The translations under genes and the position numbers were made by a program. Of a DNA stretch of 7,631 nucleotides, positions 7,160-7,631 are shown one piece after another. Location: positions 1 through 7,631 of the forward strand of contig DQGV01000125.1 in assembly GCA_003524705.1 (NCBI GenBank), read 5' to 3'. The stretch's first letter is position 1. Every line of letters starts with the position of its first letter. The notes below the pieces were generated by a model. It saw only the letters and a list, made by a program, of their open reading frames with translations. It ran no database searches and was not told the origin of the DNA. This stretch comes from Anaerolineae bacterium (GTDB lineage: Bacteria; Chloroflexota; Anaerolineae; Anaerolineales; Villigracilaceae).

Positions 7160-7631
7160 TTACTGAACTAAATTCGTCTTCAACAACAACGGACGATATT
7201 CTTCGTCTGCAACGTTTGAAGATTTTGCTTCAATCAACACAATCAAATCTTGAATTTCAAAATCGCTCAACAATAAATAGGCTAGCGGAATACCAATGTG
7301 GAATGGGTCACCGATAAATGCCGCCATACATTGTTTAACCACTTGACGCTTAAGCTGTTGTTCCAACTTTGGCAACCCAGATTGAGGGGTTTCAAGAAGC
7401 GCACCTACATCTGCAACAGTGGGGTAAATGCGTGAAACCACATCTGCAATATCTGAACCAGCCGCAATTGCACGAACATCTTCATCGCGCACACGGAAAC
7501 CAAACGGCAATGTATAGTTAATCAACTCTTCTTCAGATAATTTGTGATAAATCTTATAACGAATCACCCACATCAAATTATTCATATCGAGCAAAGAACC
7601 GACAATTTTCACAGCCATTTCACGGTCTTTA
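7160..7631 (-). CDS. atpC: V/A-type ATPase subunit C (socket between shaft and rotor ring), partial, 5' end off the window
   Basis: Subunit C is the funnel-shaped protein that seats the D-F shaft on the K ring. The stop is TAA at 7162-7160. An ATG occurs at 7618, but the frame remains open upstream (Lys-Asp-Arg-Glu before that Met) to the right edge. The family is usually about 320-350 aa, so the true start lies outside and this is the C-terminal 157 residues or so. Visible family features: the pattern DMNNLMWVIRYKIYHKL, like the repeated '(D/E)-xNL-x-(I/L)-R-K-Y' motif of the three helical-bundle repeats; then PFGFRVRDEDV after the helix; and the C-terminal HIGIPLAYLLLSDFEIQDLI, matching the conserved '-G--LAYLxLKExEIxNL-xI' ending. 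C here precedes I, whereas in Thermus, Enterococcus and Methanosarcina operons it lies between E and F. The family call rests on these motifs and the context. Confidence 0.9.
   Translation of the reverse strand, partial: KDREMAVKIVGSLLDMNNLMWVIRYKIYHKLSEEELINYTLPFGFRVRDEDVRAIAAGSDIADVVSRIYPTVADVGALLETPQSGLPKLEQQLKRQVVKQCMAAFIGDPFHIGIPLAYLLLSDFEIQDLIVLIEAKSSNVADEEYRPLLLKTNLVQ

Noticed and set aside
7160..7618. Complete 152-aa subunit C starting at ATG 7618
   Set aside because: The frame is open upstream to the window edge, the family is about twice this length, and no ribosome site precedes this ATG. It is an internal methionine of a partial gene.

Overview
The window holds most of one operon for a rotary V/A-type (A-type, archaeal-like) ATPase/ATP synthase, entirely on the minus strand. 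Transcription runs from the right edge to the left edge in the order C (5' end outside) - I - K - F - E - A - B - D (3' end outside). Six subunits are complete (I, K, F, E, A, B). Two are cut by the window edges: C keeps its C-terminal ~157 residues and D its N-terminal 138. There are no genes on the plus strand and no RNA genes, mobile elements or CRISPR repeats. No gene-free stretch exceeds 91 bases.

Organism: Shine-Dalgarno sites before most genes, tight gene overlaps and a multi-gene operon point to a bacterium (or archaeon) of moderate G+C, judged by eye. An A-type enzyme with an N-terminally extended K subunit recalls Chloroflexota (Anaerolineae) or some clostridia. That is a tentative impression from memory; no taxonomic marker is present.

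Right part (about 4587-7631): the central-stalk socket C, the large membrane stator I and the proteolipid rotor subunit K. C and I are separated by 49 nt that contain a 7-bp hairpin. I and K are separated by the longest spacer (91 nt), which is AT-rich and ends in a strong ribosome site before K. Middle (3593-4565): the central-stalk subunit F and the peripheral-stalk subunit E. Left part (1-3596): the catalytic A, the non-catalytic B and the shaft D, joined by 4-nt ATGA overlaps (E/A, A/B) and a 14-nt overlap (B/D).

How they work together: A and B form the A3B3 head that makes or hydrolyses ATP. D and F form the rotating shaft, which C couples to the K ring. I carries ions past the ring through two half-channels and is held to the head by the E (plus G) stalks. 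Catalytic and ion-path residues are present in A, B, K and I, so the enzyme looks intact and functional. The gene order differs from the familiar (G)-I-K-E-C-F-A-B-D order: C stands before I, and F before E. No G (E-partner stalk) gene is visible. This is a core-metabolism locus rather than a new system; the points worth a second look are gene order, K architecture, probable ion specificity and the K upstream region.
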